From positions 62,572,290 through 62,636,289 of the forward strand of contig NC_065537.1 of NCBI RefSeq assembly GCF_932294415.1: a DNA stretch of 64,000 bases, in the 5' to 3' direction. Below the pieces are notes generated by a model. It was not told where the DNA came from. It saw only the letters and a list, made by a program, of their open reading frames with translations, and made no database searches. Source of the stretch: Quercus robur. Taxonomy: Eukaryota; Streptophyta; Magnoliopsida; Fagales; Fagaceae. Below are positions 35,696 to 46,184 of this stretch, piece by piece (the first letter of the stretch is position 1; each line of letters starts with the position of its first letter). A program made the translations under genes and the position numbers.

Positions 35696-37308
35696 GGGTA
35701 AAAACAAACGAAATCAAAACCAACACTCAAACTTATCGTTATCATTTTTCAAATAAAATTATTTTTGTTTAATCCAAACTTAATAAGGAGTGAAACTCTA
35801 TCTCTCTAACAAATCCAACTCAAACTTAAACTTAAACCGAAACCTTTGACTTTTTGTTAACCTCTCCAGAACTAGCCACATCATTATTATTTTTTTAAAA
35901 CAAAATTATTTAAATTTTTTACACCTCATTTTAATTTATTTTATTTTTTAATTTCTTCAATTAGATTGAAAAAAAAAAATAACAACTTAAAAATACAAAC
36001 ATAAATTGTATCAATCCAAAGTAGAGTTCTAAAGATCAAAAATTTTCATTAAAAAAAAAAAAAAGACACCAACTAACCGTGTATATATATATACATTCTC
36101 CACTTAAAAGGAGTCCAAGTGAAAATCAAACACCTTAAAGTTCTTTAACTCTACATTAATACTGTGTATATATCAAATGTTTTTTTATTTTTTATTTTTT
36201 GAAGGGGGGATATATACAAACAGAGAATGTATGTAATCAAGTTTTTACTAAAGATGTAATTAAAAACTGGATGCTACTTCACAAACCACTTTATTGAAAC
36301 TCTAAGATTGAAAGGGTAAAAAAAACGAAATCAAAACCAACACTCAAACTCATCGTTATCATTTTTTAAACAAAATTATTTTTATTTAATCCAAACTTAA
36401 CAAGGAGTGAAACTCTATCTCTCTAACAAGTCCAACTTAAACTCAAACTTAAACTTAAACTGAAGCCTTTGACTTTTTGTTGACCTCTCCAGAACTTGCC
36501 ATATCATTATTTTTTTTAAAATTATTTAAATTTTTTACACCTCATTATAATTTATTTTATTTTTTAACTTCTTCAATTAGATTGAAAAAAAAAATAACAA
36601 CTTAAAAATACAAACAAAATTTGTATCAATCCAAAGTAGAGTTCTAAAGATCACAAAATTTCATTAAAAAAAAAAATACACCAACTAACTGCATATATAT
36701 ATACATTCTCCACTTAAAAGAAGTCCAAGTAAAAATCAAATACCTTAAAGTTCTTGAAATCTACGTTAATACCATGTATATATCAAACGTTTTTTTATTT
36801 TTTATTTTTTGAAGGGGGGATATATACAAACGGAGAATGTATGTAATCAAGTTTTTTACTAAAGATGTAATTAAAAATTGGATGCTACTTCGCAAACCAC
36901 TTTATTGAAATCCTAAGATTGAAAGGGTAAAAACAAACGAAATCAAAACTAACACTCAAACTCATCATTATCATTTTTTTTTAAAAAAATATTTTTGTTT
37001 AATCCAAACTTAACAAAGAGTGAAACTCGATCTCTCTAACAAGTCCAACTTAAACTCAAACTCAAACTTAAACCAAAGCATTTGAGTTTTTGTTGACCTC
37101 TCCAGAACTTGCCACATCATTATTTTTTTTTTAAAAATTATTTGAATTTTTTACACCTTATTATAATTTATTTTATTTTTTAATTTCCTCAATTAGATTG
37201 AGAAAAAAAAAATTACAACTTAAAAATACAAACAAAAATTGTATCAATCCAAAGTAGAGTTCTAAAGATCACAAAATTTCATTTTAAAAAAAAATACACC
37301 AACTAACC

Positions 37309-37350
<42 letters not shown>

Positions 37351-37639
37351 TCTCCACTTGAAAGGAGTCCAAGTAAAAATCAAATACCTTAAAGTTCTTG
37401 AACTCTACTTTAATACCATGTATATATCAAACGTTTTTTATTTTTTATTTTTTGAAGGCGGGATATATACAAATGGAGAATATATGTTATCAGGTTTTTT
37501 ACTAAAGATGTGATTAAAAATTGGATGCTACTTCAAAAACCACTTTATTGAAACCCTAAGATTGAAAGGGTAAAAATAAACGAAATCAATACCAACATCA
37601 AAATCTGAATCATATTATTATACAGATTGAAAAAGTTTT

Positions 37640-39567
37640 TTTTTTTTTTTTAATTATGTATATATAATAATTGAACTCTTCAAATACTAAAAGATCATGA
37701 TATATTAGAACTTTGGGAGACTAATCGCTTGGTGGACAAATTATTAGCACCAGCATAGATGGCTCCCAATGGTGACTGCTTGATTGGTGAGGAAGAAAAA
37801 GAAGTCGCATTATATATATAATTTCGATCTCAAGTCTCAACAACAAGCTATTATCCTAGGGTAAACTTAGCGCTAGGTTCAACCCACCAGTAGATTGTTT
37901 CATCTAAATAATTCCATTGTGTTTTAACTACTGACTTTTTGGTTAATTTTTTGTAACATTTGAAATTTTCTTGCAAATTTTAACAATTATAGCAATGGAT
38001 TATTCTTTTGAAAGTAGAATATCTTTCTTTTATATTTCTCTGTGTAGTTACATATTTTATTTTATTTTTGTTTATATTTTGTTTCAATAATTTGTAGGTT
38101 TAGGTTCTAAAAGTTTAAAATAACTGGCAAATTGTGAACACAAACTTGTCTAGATATAGATCCTAGAGTCTATAGGTATTATTAGACAATGCTCAATGCG
38201 ATATAAGTCAAGATTCAAGAACATACAAGCCGCAGAAAGAGAATTCAAAATCTACCTGGTTCGACTGATCGAAAGACAGGCTCGACCGATCGAAATACGG
38301 GTCTATAGAATTTTAAGTTCAGCCCAACAGCAGTTCAAACCCAAAAAGGATTAGGATTTCAGATCTACTTCTTCTAGTATTTAAAGGAAACCATAAGCAC
38401 GTTTTTATAAGACTTTTCAGAGTGAGAAGAGTGTGCCTCTTTTGTATCTAGGGTTTTGTACCCAAAAAGCTCTCTCATATCTTCTACCGATGTTATTCCT
38501 TGAAGAATCTCAGGATCCGGTGTTGTAGAAGTTGCTACCTTCTCTAGTCATCAAAGGTGCTGATGATCTAAACTTTCAAGAGTGGTCTTGTTGTCACAAA
38601 CAAGAGAGTTTGTATTGATAAACCTTTGAGTGGAGTCTCAAAGTCACAAGTGTGGGTGATTGTGTTGCAAAGGCCAAGGAAAGAAGTAGTCCATGGACTC
38701 GAAGTTATTACGGGGTCGTGGTAGTAAGTTCTATGTGTAGTAGCAATAGGATGTTAGTGGTCTAAGTCTTATTGTAAACTTCTATTTTTTTCTAGTGGAT
38801 TTGGTTTTTACCTTTAGAATATCTAGGTTAAATCCTTCCCAAGTTTTTTACCGATTTGGTTTTCCTAGATCATCATATCATTATGTTATTTATTTTTCCG
38901 TTGCTTTGCATGATATGATTGGTTTTTTTTTTTTTTTTTATCATCTAGATCTAAATAATAAACCTAAGTATTCACTTGGTTAATTAATTAGGTTAAACAT
39001 TCTAGTTTAAAGGGATCTAAAAACCTAACAGTAGGCACCAAATTTTCAAATTCTTTAGTTTCTTCTGAATTTTTGGGTTTATTTTTTGCATTATATGAAA
39101 CTGTGTGGCATCTTTCAACGGCATCTTTCTCTTGTATTTCTCTTTTGTGTGTAATGACTGTAGTCATATAATTTTTCTATTGTTTCAATAATTCTAGGTT
39201 TAGAATCTTCTAATTTTTTTTAAATTATTTTTTTAGCATTTTCGAAGTTTTAACATCTGACCTTTTACATTAGTTTTAGCAATATCTGAACATGTTTGGT
39301 AGATTTCAACAACTATACCATGGGTAATTCTTTTGAAGATAACTAATATTTCTCTTATATTAATTTCTCTATTGTGTACGTAGCCATATATATTTTGTTT
39401 TGTTTCAACAATTCCTAGGCAATGAATCTTTCAATTCGTGAATATTTTAAGTTTTGACTTTTTCATCAAATTGTAACACAAATTCAAGTCAAATAGGAGC
39501 AATTTATGCAATTGTATAGTTTCATAATCAATTTAAGTTCTCATGCATTGCACAGGTTAGCGGCTAG
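37640..39567. repeat. 3' part of the Helitron-like element: diverged repeats and possible solo LTR
   Basis: Three imperfect copies of a segment of about 180 bp (37930-38110, 39060-39215, 39290-39450) share AACAATTATAGCAATGG-, GATTATTCTTTTGAAAG- and TTTCAATAATT-like words. 38133-39030 looks like a solo copia LTR: TG start, CCTAACA end, internal GTTGCAAAGGCCAAGGAAAG and TCTTATTGTAAACTTC. It interrupts the first copy. Its borders are approximate and no clean target duplication was found. Confidence 0.5.
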
Positions 39568-40325
39568 TTTATAGAGAATAATTGTACCAATGAAGCTTGA
39601 ATGAGTTTGGCTTGTACTTTGTGTTCTTGTGCACTAGAGATGGAAGTATATTGAGATTAACACCTCCCTCCCCAAAAAAAATCTATATTGTATTATTTAT
39701 AATTATTAAAATTTTTAAGAGATTTCAAACAAATAAATAAATAAGAGTTTGCCTCCCTAAAAATTTGAATCCCCCCCCCCCCCAAAAAAAGGAGAGAGGG
39801 ACGTCTTTTGAACTCAAAAAAAAAAAAAAAAAAAATCTCATAAAATTTTGATAGATTATACAAATTTTATAAAGGCTCAATTGTTTTTTGTGAAAATAAT
39901 ATTGTGATAATTCTTTAGTGGTTCTTATACAATTAAATTTAAGGCCTATGGCTAAGGAAAATTTATTTTCAAATTCAAAATTAAATACCGATTTGGTATG
40001 AGTAATAAATGTTGTCTAAGGAGTTTAGGCTTTGTTATCTCAAGTTCAATAATGCACTTTCAGACTATATGTTCAATATGCTTAGTTTTTATAATTTTCT
40101 TGAGTACTCTTTTTTGTTCAATTTATTGTTATTTTTTAAAATATATTTTATATTATTTTGTTGAACTTTAGGACAATGTGTAAAGTTACATGAGATATCA
40201 ATTGAAAAGAAAATTGAGTTTTTTGAGAGACTAAATTGGAATGATAGTTTTTAAAAATGATTTTTGATTAATGTATTGCTTTGTTATTTGTTGGTCAAAT
40301 AATTATTATATATTCTTAGCAATTA

Positions 40326-40852
40326 GGGTACGTTTGGTATACTAAATATGAATTACAACAGGAATGGTAATCTTTATTACCAGAAATAAAAGGTATTGTA
40401 ATGGAATAACTAAACATATTCATTAGTTTGGTTGTGCGTTGTAACATTAGAATAAAACTTATGATCTATTTTAGAAAATATCTCATTCATACAAATATAT
40501 TTCCTAGAAAATAAGATATTTTAAATTTTAGAGAGATGAGTTATTTTTTAATGATTTTTTATTTCCATAATTGTTAGGTGGATATGAAAAGTTCATTTAT
40601 TTGGAAATATATTAATGTTAGAATTTTTTTTTTTTTTTTTTTTGGATACAAGATAGAATTCTACTCCAGCCTAATCTAAGTGTATATGTGTGTGAAGCTC
40701 CCTCCTAGAAACTTGAACCTCGGTCCTTGCCCCCCACACTTCACAAGTAATGGCTATTCCCTGTAATAAAAATATAACCAAACTATTGAATAGCTAAACC
40801 ATAGGAATAACTATTACATTACAGTGCCTATTACAATCTACCAAACATGCCC
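40326..40852. mobile_element. Tourist-like (PIF/Harbinger) MITE
   Basis: The ends are GGGTACGTTTGGTA and TACCAAACATGCCC, with TTA target duplication (40323-40325 and 40853-40855). The duplicate at about 24670 shows the unoccupied AGCAATTAGTGTATTAC. A minus-strand SINE is nested inside. The subterminal words AATGGTAATCTTTATTAC and GGAATAACTATTACATTA face each other. Confidence 0.9.
40624..40734 (-). mobile_element. 5'-truncated SINE, nested in the Tourist-like MITE
   Basis: A T run (poly-A on the minus strand) is followed by GGATACAAGATAGAATTCTA and GTGAAGCTCCCTCC. This is the reverse complement of the 3' two thirds of the SINE at 45036-45204. The A-box end is missing. Confidence 0.75.
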
Positions 40853-41456
40853 TTAGTGTATTACACAAGTTTTTTATTATTAATTACGAGTGGTAAACGA
40901 AATTACTTCTTTCTAAATAAAATTTCAAATGTTTAAGTTAAAAGTTTCATTAAAGTGAAAGTTATCTCAAAACCCATCAATAAAGTTAAGAACATGTTAC
41001 AAATACTATATAAAGTCGCAATTTAAATTCAGTTCTTTATAGAACACTTAAAGATCTTTCAATTACTCAATAATACTTATTCAATTTTATAAGAAAAATA
41101 ATATATAACCCAAGCTTTTGATGTTAGAAAATACATAAAAGAAATAAAAAATTGAGAAGAAATACATAAAAGAAATTGAATTAAGAAATTCTCTGTAATT
41201 TTAACTTAATTACCTCTCACAAAATAAATATATATAAAAAAAATCACTAATATTTTTTAGTGAAATAATAAACATATGCAAATCTCTTCATGTTTATGTG
41301 TGTTTGAGTTTCATACAATTTCATTTTGGTCCTAAAATGTGCCCAACAATAAGATTTGAAAAGAAAAGAGCAAATTTAATTGATTTCATTGTATAATGCA
41401 AGAAGAAAGGATCAACATTAGTTAGTGACATAAGCATTATGACAAAAAGGATCAAC

Positions 41457-41875
41457 ATTTGTCCATTAAGGTTAATTTATTTAGGGTTGATGGAATATTT
41501 CTATTTAATTTATTACATTTACTACTTCAAGTGGGGAGATTGGGAATTAGTCTTTTGTTATCCAATGGAGTCAATTTTGCACAACAAGGAGGGATGGGTA
41601 TTCAACCAAAAAAAAAAAAAATATAGGAAGGAGGGCGAAAAGGGTTTTGTTGTATATGATTTTGTGGCCAAAGTAAGCAGAAAGTAAAAGTCAACAAAGC
41701 CAGTGCATGGATTTTCCGAAAATAATTTATGGTTTGGGGAGCCTATGCCAATCAGGACCAATGTGTTTATTCCTCCCTTTAAATTCAAAATCTACTAGTA
41801 TTTTATAGATAATATTTTTAACCACAGCACACCATTGGTATATTGTTCACTCTATAAATACAAAATTATTGTGAT
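41457..41875. repeat. Duplicated PGG-upstream block (partner 56826-57115)
   Basis: Shared words include GATTTTGTGGCCAAAG, CAGAAAGTAAAAGTCAA and GGGGAGCCTATGCCAATCA. An insert at about 41600-41633 (AAGGAGGG duplicated on both sides, A run inside) is absent from the partner. No PGG gene remains on the downstream side of this copy. Confidence 0.7.
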
Positions 41876-41992
41876 GTGGGGGCAGGAAATAGGGCTCAAA
41901 TCTTCAGGAGGAAGTTTTACACATAAACACACTTAGATTGTGATAGATTTATATATAAAAAATTATAAGGAAAAAAAAAAAGGTAATTGATT
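41876..41992 (+). mobile_element. Degenerate, 5'-truncated SINE copy
   Basis: GTGGGGGCAGGAAATAGGGC, TTCAGGAGGAAGTTTTACAC and ACACTTAGATTG follow the middle and 3' part of the SINE at 45036-45204, then an A run. Many substitutions indicate an older copy. Confidence 0.65.
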
Positions 41993-42008
41993 TTTGAATA
42001 GCTTTTTA

Positions 42009-42645
42009 CAGAGATGGACCCACGTTAGGGCAAAGGGGGGCCATGCCCCCCCCCCCCCCCCTTCCCCCATTTTGAAAAAAATATAGCACTATATACATTT
42101 CTACCTGGAAAATTAAAAATTTCCACCAAAACCTGTGCAGTGAATAGTAATAAATGTTATTAACGGATAACGTTTGTTTGTTGATTTATTTTATGAATTA
42201 TTAACTATTTTCAGAAAATAATTTATTAACATTAATGTTGTTGTAACTTGTGTGGTATGTTTGGTTTATTTTTTGGACTAAATTTTGAAACTATAGAGCT
42301 ATATAATATGGAAGTAATGAAACTTTTATGTGAATGGTTGGTGATGGGAAAATTATCTATAATATTTGATTTTTTGAAAGAGGAAAAATTACAAATAATT
42401 TGAAGCTAATAATGCAGCTTTGCCTCTAGTGTTGATGTCCCAATTCATGAAAATTTTCAAACAAAATTCCAAAAAATTACCACCGATTAAATCAGTATCA
42501 ATCCAAATTGTGAAAATATGAGATTATAATGTTAATGAATGGGATGAAATTTGACAAAACTTGAGTAGATGTTAGTTTTGATTTTTATAAACTTTTTTTG
42601 TATTTATACTTTGCCCCCCAACTTCGAATCCTGGTTCTGTCCCTG
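42009..42645. mobile_element. hAT-type MITE with C-run
   Basis: The ends are CAGAGATGGACC and GGTTCTGTCCCTG. The 8-bp target duplication is GCTTTTTA (42001-42008 and 42646-42653). The blocks near 3165 and 57220 show the same context without the insertion. Same family as 28420-29007. Confidence 0.9.
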
Positions 42646-43150
42646 GCTTTTTATATTTTTTTATAAAAATATTAAAACTTTCTTTAAATGGTTTATTAAC
42701 AATTGTTCTAAACGATGCCTGTAAAATAACCATTTGTGGTAAGGAATCTGAAAATGGGAAGCAAGGATTCTAATAGTATCTCCGGATTAAGACCAAGGAA
42801 CAACAAACAAGTACTGGGCAAGAATTCTAATAGTGTCTCCAGATCAACACCAAGGAACAACAAACAAGTGCTGGGCCTGCTGGCTAGACTCAGTCAAGAG
42901 CCTCTGATTAGGTCAACCTTGTGCTCATGAATCCATCAAGGAGACTCAAGTCAACCACTCGGAAGCCCTAAAGAATCATTAGGATTAATTAACTAGATAA
43001 GGACTCTAGAAAATTATAAAATAAAAACTAGATATGGAAGTTTACAATATCAAACATGGATGACACTTCATGATGTTAGGCTCGCCCTTGTTTTATAACT
43101 TGTTCATATATAATATGTGTAGTGGCGAAGCTGTTTTGGGGGGGTGTGGG

Positions 43151-43845
43151 TAGACGTGGCAAAACGGGCGGGTCGGGTCGGGTTCGGGTCGGGTCAATCG
43201 GGTTTGCGGGTTAAACGGGTCACGGGTCAAAACGGGTCATTTTTAAAACGGGTCAATCGGGTTGCGGGTCAAACGGGTCGCGGGTTGAGTCGGGTCATGA
43301 GTCGGGTCAAGTTGACCCGTATTTTTCAAACAATTTTTTTTTTTTTTTTTTGAAATAGATGCAATCTGTCAATTGTTTATGAGTTCCTTAATTGTGATTA
43401 GATTCTCACTAGTGATATTGTTACCAATTACCACTAAACACTTGAATTGATACCCAAATTTGGTGCAACTCCTGTTCCAGCTTTCTAGAAACTAATCTTG
43501 GTATAATCTTTAATCTATTTAAAGTAGGAAGAGAAAATAAAGGTGGTAAGTAAAAAATAACAAACTATAATGGAGTACATAACATATTAAGTAAAAAAGA
43601 ATAAGTAAATATTTTATAAAAATTACACCTCAATCTAAATCTACTCAACATTAGTAAACGTGGCAAAACATGCGGGTCGGGTTCGGGTCGGGTCAATCGG
43701 GTCGCGGGTCAATCGGGTCGCGGGTCAAAACGGGTCACGGGTCAAAACGGGTCATTTTTAAACGGGTCAATCGGGTTACGGGTCAAACGGATTGCAGGTC
43801 AAACGGGTCGGGTCAAAACGGGTCTGACCCGTTTTGCCATGTCTA
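43151..43845. mobile_element. hAT-type element built of CGGGTCAA repeats
   Basis: The inverted ends are TAGACGTGGCAAAACGGG and CCCGTTTTGCCATGTCTA. The 8-bp target duplication is GGTGTGGG (43143-43150 and 43846-43853). Both subterminal regions (43160-43325 and 43675-43830) are minisatellite-like arrays of CGGGTCAA, CGGGTCGGG and GCGGGTC words. The middle is AT-rich and non-coding. Confidence 0.88.
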
Positions 43846-43853
43846 GGTGTGGG

Positions 43854-44143
43854 GGGGGGTGGTGGGGTGGGGGAGGGGGGGAGGGAGGGGACCCTTAGAC
43901 TTACGAAATTTCCTATTTTAGAATTTGGCAGCCACAAAATTTAAACTTTCATTTTGGCTAAAATGACATCCAAATTTTATAATTTAGTTCATCAAAAATT
44001 AATTATTTTAGTCTTTAAAGTTTTATAATTGACCCTTAAACTTATAAATTAGTACAAAATGATTTTTTTTTTTTTTTTTTTTAGTTTGTACAACAAATCC
44101 AAAAACAATACAAAATTCCTTTTCTCCTAACCAATCCCTATAC

Positions 44144-44186
<43 letters not shown>

Positions 44187-44429
44187 AATAAACCCAAATC
44201 TATTTTCGAGAGAGAACCATAATACCTAGCATGAAAAAAAAAACACACACACACACAAAAAGAACCCAAATCTGTCTTGCGGTTACTCCATCATGCCATC
44301 AGTATCCATACTTGCCAGAAGTTAATCACCTTGTTGTGAGTCTATGACATCATCACTGGTATCACTTTATGTTTTATAAGATGTAATATATACTGTTAAT
44401 TCTTGAAATGTTTTAACATATAATGTTTA
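43854..44429. other. Spacer with G-rich tract and GA microsatellite
   Basis: A G-rich run at about 43851-43888, a T run near 44063-44083, and a GA repeat at about 44149-44179. No gene seen. Confidence 0.6.
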
Positions 44430-44750
44430 TAATATAGCAAGGGCATGATCAAAACAACATATAATGGTGTCTTTCATGATCGAACCAAACACATCAAGAT
44501 AGAATGACATTTTTTTGTCATTGTGTGCGCGAAGGAATCATTGTCATGCCTTTCATTACTTCACACTTACAAGTTGCAAACTTTTTGATGAAGTCTCAAT
44601 CCACTACCCACCTTCACTACTTAGTATCCAAATTAGTTACCATAAGCAAGTGTGGTACAATGAAAAGAAGCTTTCAAAAATACTCGTCACTTCAAACCAA
44701 GTGCCAAAAGGTCGTGAGTTATTTGGGCACTAGTATTGACTTATAGTTTC
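44430..44750 (+). mobile_element. copia RNase H fragment (fossil)
   Basis: Plus-strand readings give GVFHDRTKHIKIE and then VREGIIVMPFITSHLQVANF and HYLVSKL. This is the characteristic C-terminal end of a copia RNase H. Only this piece is seen; it is broken and has no LTR nearby that I recognise. Confidence 0.7.
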
Positions 44751-45035
44751 TAATATGCAAAAATTGTGATAATTGGGGTCGAATAGTGGCATACCATTTT
44801 GTGCGTTGGTAGTGCCCATGAACTTACCAAAAAGCCCAAATAGCAATGTATTATGGGTCATGGGGTGATGACTATATACGCAAGTCCCCTTTTCTATTTT
44901 TTCTCAAAAAAAATATATATCCAAATTAGTTGGAGGGGGTGTTAATTCATAATAATATTGTGGGATAGCCGAATAGGTGGCTCAAATAGGTTCATAATAT
45001 TTGGGCTCAAGCCTTTTTAGAATATACTAGTGCAT

Positions 45036-45204
45036 ATCACCGCACACCCTTGGTGCGATGGTCACTCCACAAGTATAAGTGCTTGTGGAGTGTGGGGGGC
45101 AAGGGTTTAAGTCTCCAGGAGGGAGCTTCACACACATATACACTTAGATTAGGCTAGAATAAAATTCTATCTTGTATAAAAAAAATTTAAATAAAAAAAA
45201 AAAA
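45036..45204 (+). mobile_element. SINE, complete, with 17-bp target duplication
   Basis: Flanked by AGAATATACTAGTGCAT (45019-45035) and AGAATATACTATTGCAT (45205-45221). The A-box-like TGGTGCGATGG lies near 45051, a B-box-like GGGTTTAAGTCTCC near 45105, and the 3' end is CTTGTATAAAAA followed by an A-rich tail. Truncated relatives lie at 40624-40734 and 41876-41992. Confidence 0.9.
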
Positions 45205-45221
45205 AGAATATACTATTGCAT

Positions 45222-45952
45222 TATGATTGTATATTAGGTTTCAAGCCCTAGTAATAAAGTCTTGCAATTATCATAATGTTTTCATTTGCACCATTATTCA
45301 TATATAAAAGCTAACTTAAAAGTTACCATAGTTTTTAAATGGAGTTTGTGATATGCATTTATGTTAGAATTCATTTCTCTTTCCCTTATGTGTGCATGTG
45401 TATTTGTTTCTCCCAAAAAAAAAAAAAAAAATGCTTATGGGATTTATTATTTGCCCAATTTTTTTTTTTTTTTGGCAGATGCTATTTATCTATTAAATTT
45501 TAAGCCATCGATATTACTCAACCACTCAGAACTTGGAAGTAGCAGTCAAGCAGCCATCTTAAAATTGGTAGTAAACTGTAAACCCGCATAGGGATCTAAA
45601 TAACTTTTTTTCATATATCAAAATATTTAGTTTTAGAAACAAAACAATAGAATCGACCATATATTATTTATAAATTTACTTTGAAATTCAGCCTCGTTGG
45701 GTACTCGTGCTGCCCTTATTCCTACTAAAGGTTTTATATTTTGTTTTTGGTAGTTGTCCAGTTTATGTCCCATAACACTGCAATTTATTAAAAATAAAGG
45801 CATGTGTATTGTTCCGGAAATTTTGATGATCTGTTCTAAACTTGACTTTCTTAAATGATAAAAAGGATCATTTTAAAAAAAGGCATGCATGTCTTGGAAG
45901 TTTTTTATCATTCAATTCTAATTTTTCCTTACGGAATAAACAACGTATTATT
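45222..45952. other. Spacer; end resembles the 3' flank of PGG genes
   Basis: No gene seen. From about 45900 on, the sequence resembles the 3' flank at 58900-59110 and 11850-12030 (for example TTAAGG-CCT-TTGG-TTTGAATTTTTCAAGTGG at 46130-46165). Confidence 0.55.
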
Positions 45953-45968
45953 GAGCCACAAGGTTCTT

Positions 45969-45989
45969 TTTTTTTTTTTTTTAGAAAAA
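45969..45989 (-). mobile_element. Tail-only retroinsertion with 16-bp target duplication
   Basis: A 21-bp insert (T run then AGAAAAA) lies between perfect copies of GAGCCACAAGGTTCTT (45953-45968 and 45990-46005). In sense it ends TTTCT before the A run, like the insert at 14030-14085. Confidence 0.85.
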
Positions 45990-46184
45990 GAGCCACAAGG
46001 TTCTTAACAATAAGTACTACATAGTTCTTAAGCTCGAGAACACTAAAACAATATTTATCTCAAGCAAATTTTTCTTGTTACCCAAAAAAAAATAATAGAG
46101 AATATATTTGGCATATGCAGCAAGTATATTAAGGACCTGGTTGGTTTGAATTTTTCAAGTGGTTTAAATCATTATAAAAACTAG

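Larger units (their letters stand above)
28290..37585. repeat. Tandem array, about five units of about 610-640 bp
   Basis: Units start near 29016 (continuing at 34824), 34848, 35724, 36342 and 36955, plus a partial unit at 28290-28411. Each unit contains, in order: AATCCAAACTTAACAAGGAG; AACTCAAACTTAAACC; ACCGAAACTTTTGACTTTTT; GTTGACCTCTCC; GATTGAAAAAA; a variable TA run; CATTCTCCACTTAAAAGGAG; GAAGGGGG; CGGAGAATGTATGTAATC; GATGCTACTTCGCAAACC; and TAAGATTGAAAGGG. ACATTCTCC and GGAGAATGT form inverted arms about 130 bp apart in each unit. There is no open frame. A copia element interrupts the first complete unit, and an LTR copy separates the second and third. Confidence 0.9.
28244..39567 (+). 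mobile_element. Large Helitron-like element with internal tandem array
   Basis: The duplicate block at 24082-24110 (CCCTTGACTTA then TTTGTAGAGAA) is split here. CCCTTGACTTA ends at 28243 and TTTATAGAGAA starts at 39568. The insertion therefore lies between A and T without duplicating the target, as Helitrons do. The 3' end is TTAGCGGCTAG, preceded by an imperfect hairpin (CTCATGC-ATT-GCACAGG) that looks like a decayed CTCGTGC/GCACGGG stem. The 5' end is a TATATATATATAACCGAAA tract lacking the usual TC. No Rep/helicase frame is seen, so it is non-autonomous. The interior holds the tandem array, a hAT MITE, a copia element, a duplicated LTR and a possible solo LTR. Confidence 0.75.
39568..41456. 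repeat. Duplicated spacer (partner 24092-25252)
   Basis: Non-coding. It matches the partner apart from the Tourist-like element at 40326-40852 and small indels with C and A runs near 39770-39835. The match stops at GGATCAACAT (25252/41456). Confidence 0.8.

Noticed and set aside
28290-37585. Centromeric satellite
   Set aside because: Only about five units, confined within one Helitron-like insertion, unit length variable and very AT-rich.
43160-43830. CRISPR-like or telomere-like repeat
   Set aside because: CGGGTCAA words have no regular spacer spacing and lie inside a hAT-type element with inverted ends and 8-bp duplication.
44504-44746. 80-codon plus-strand frame as a gene
   Set aside because: Its content is the end of a copia RNase H; treated as a fossil fragment.
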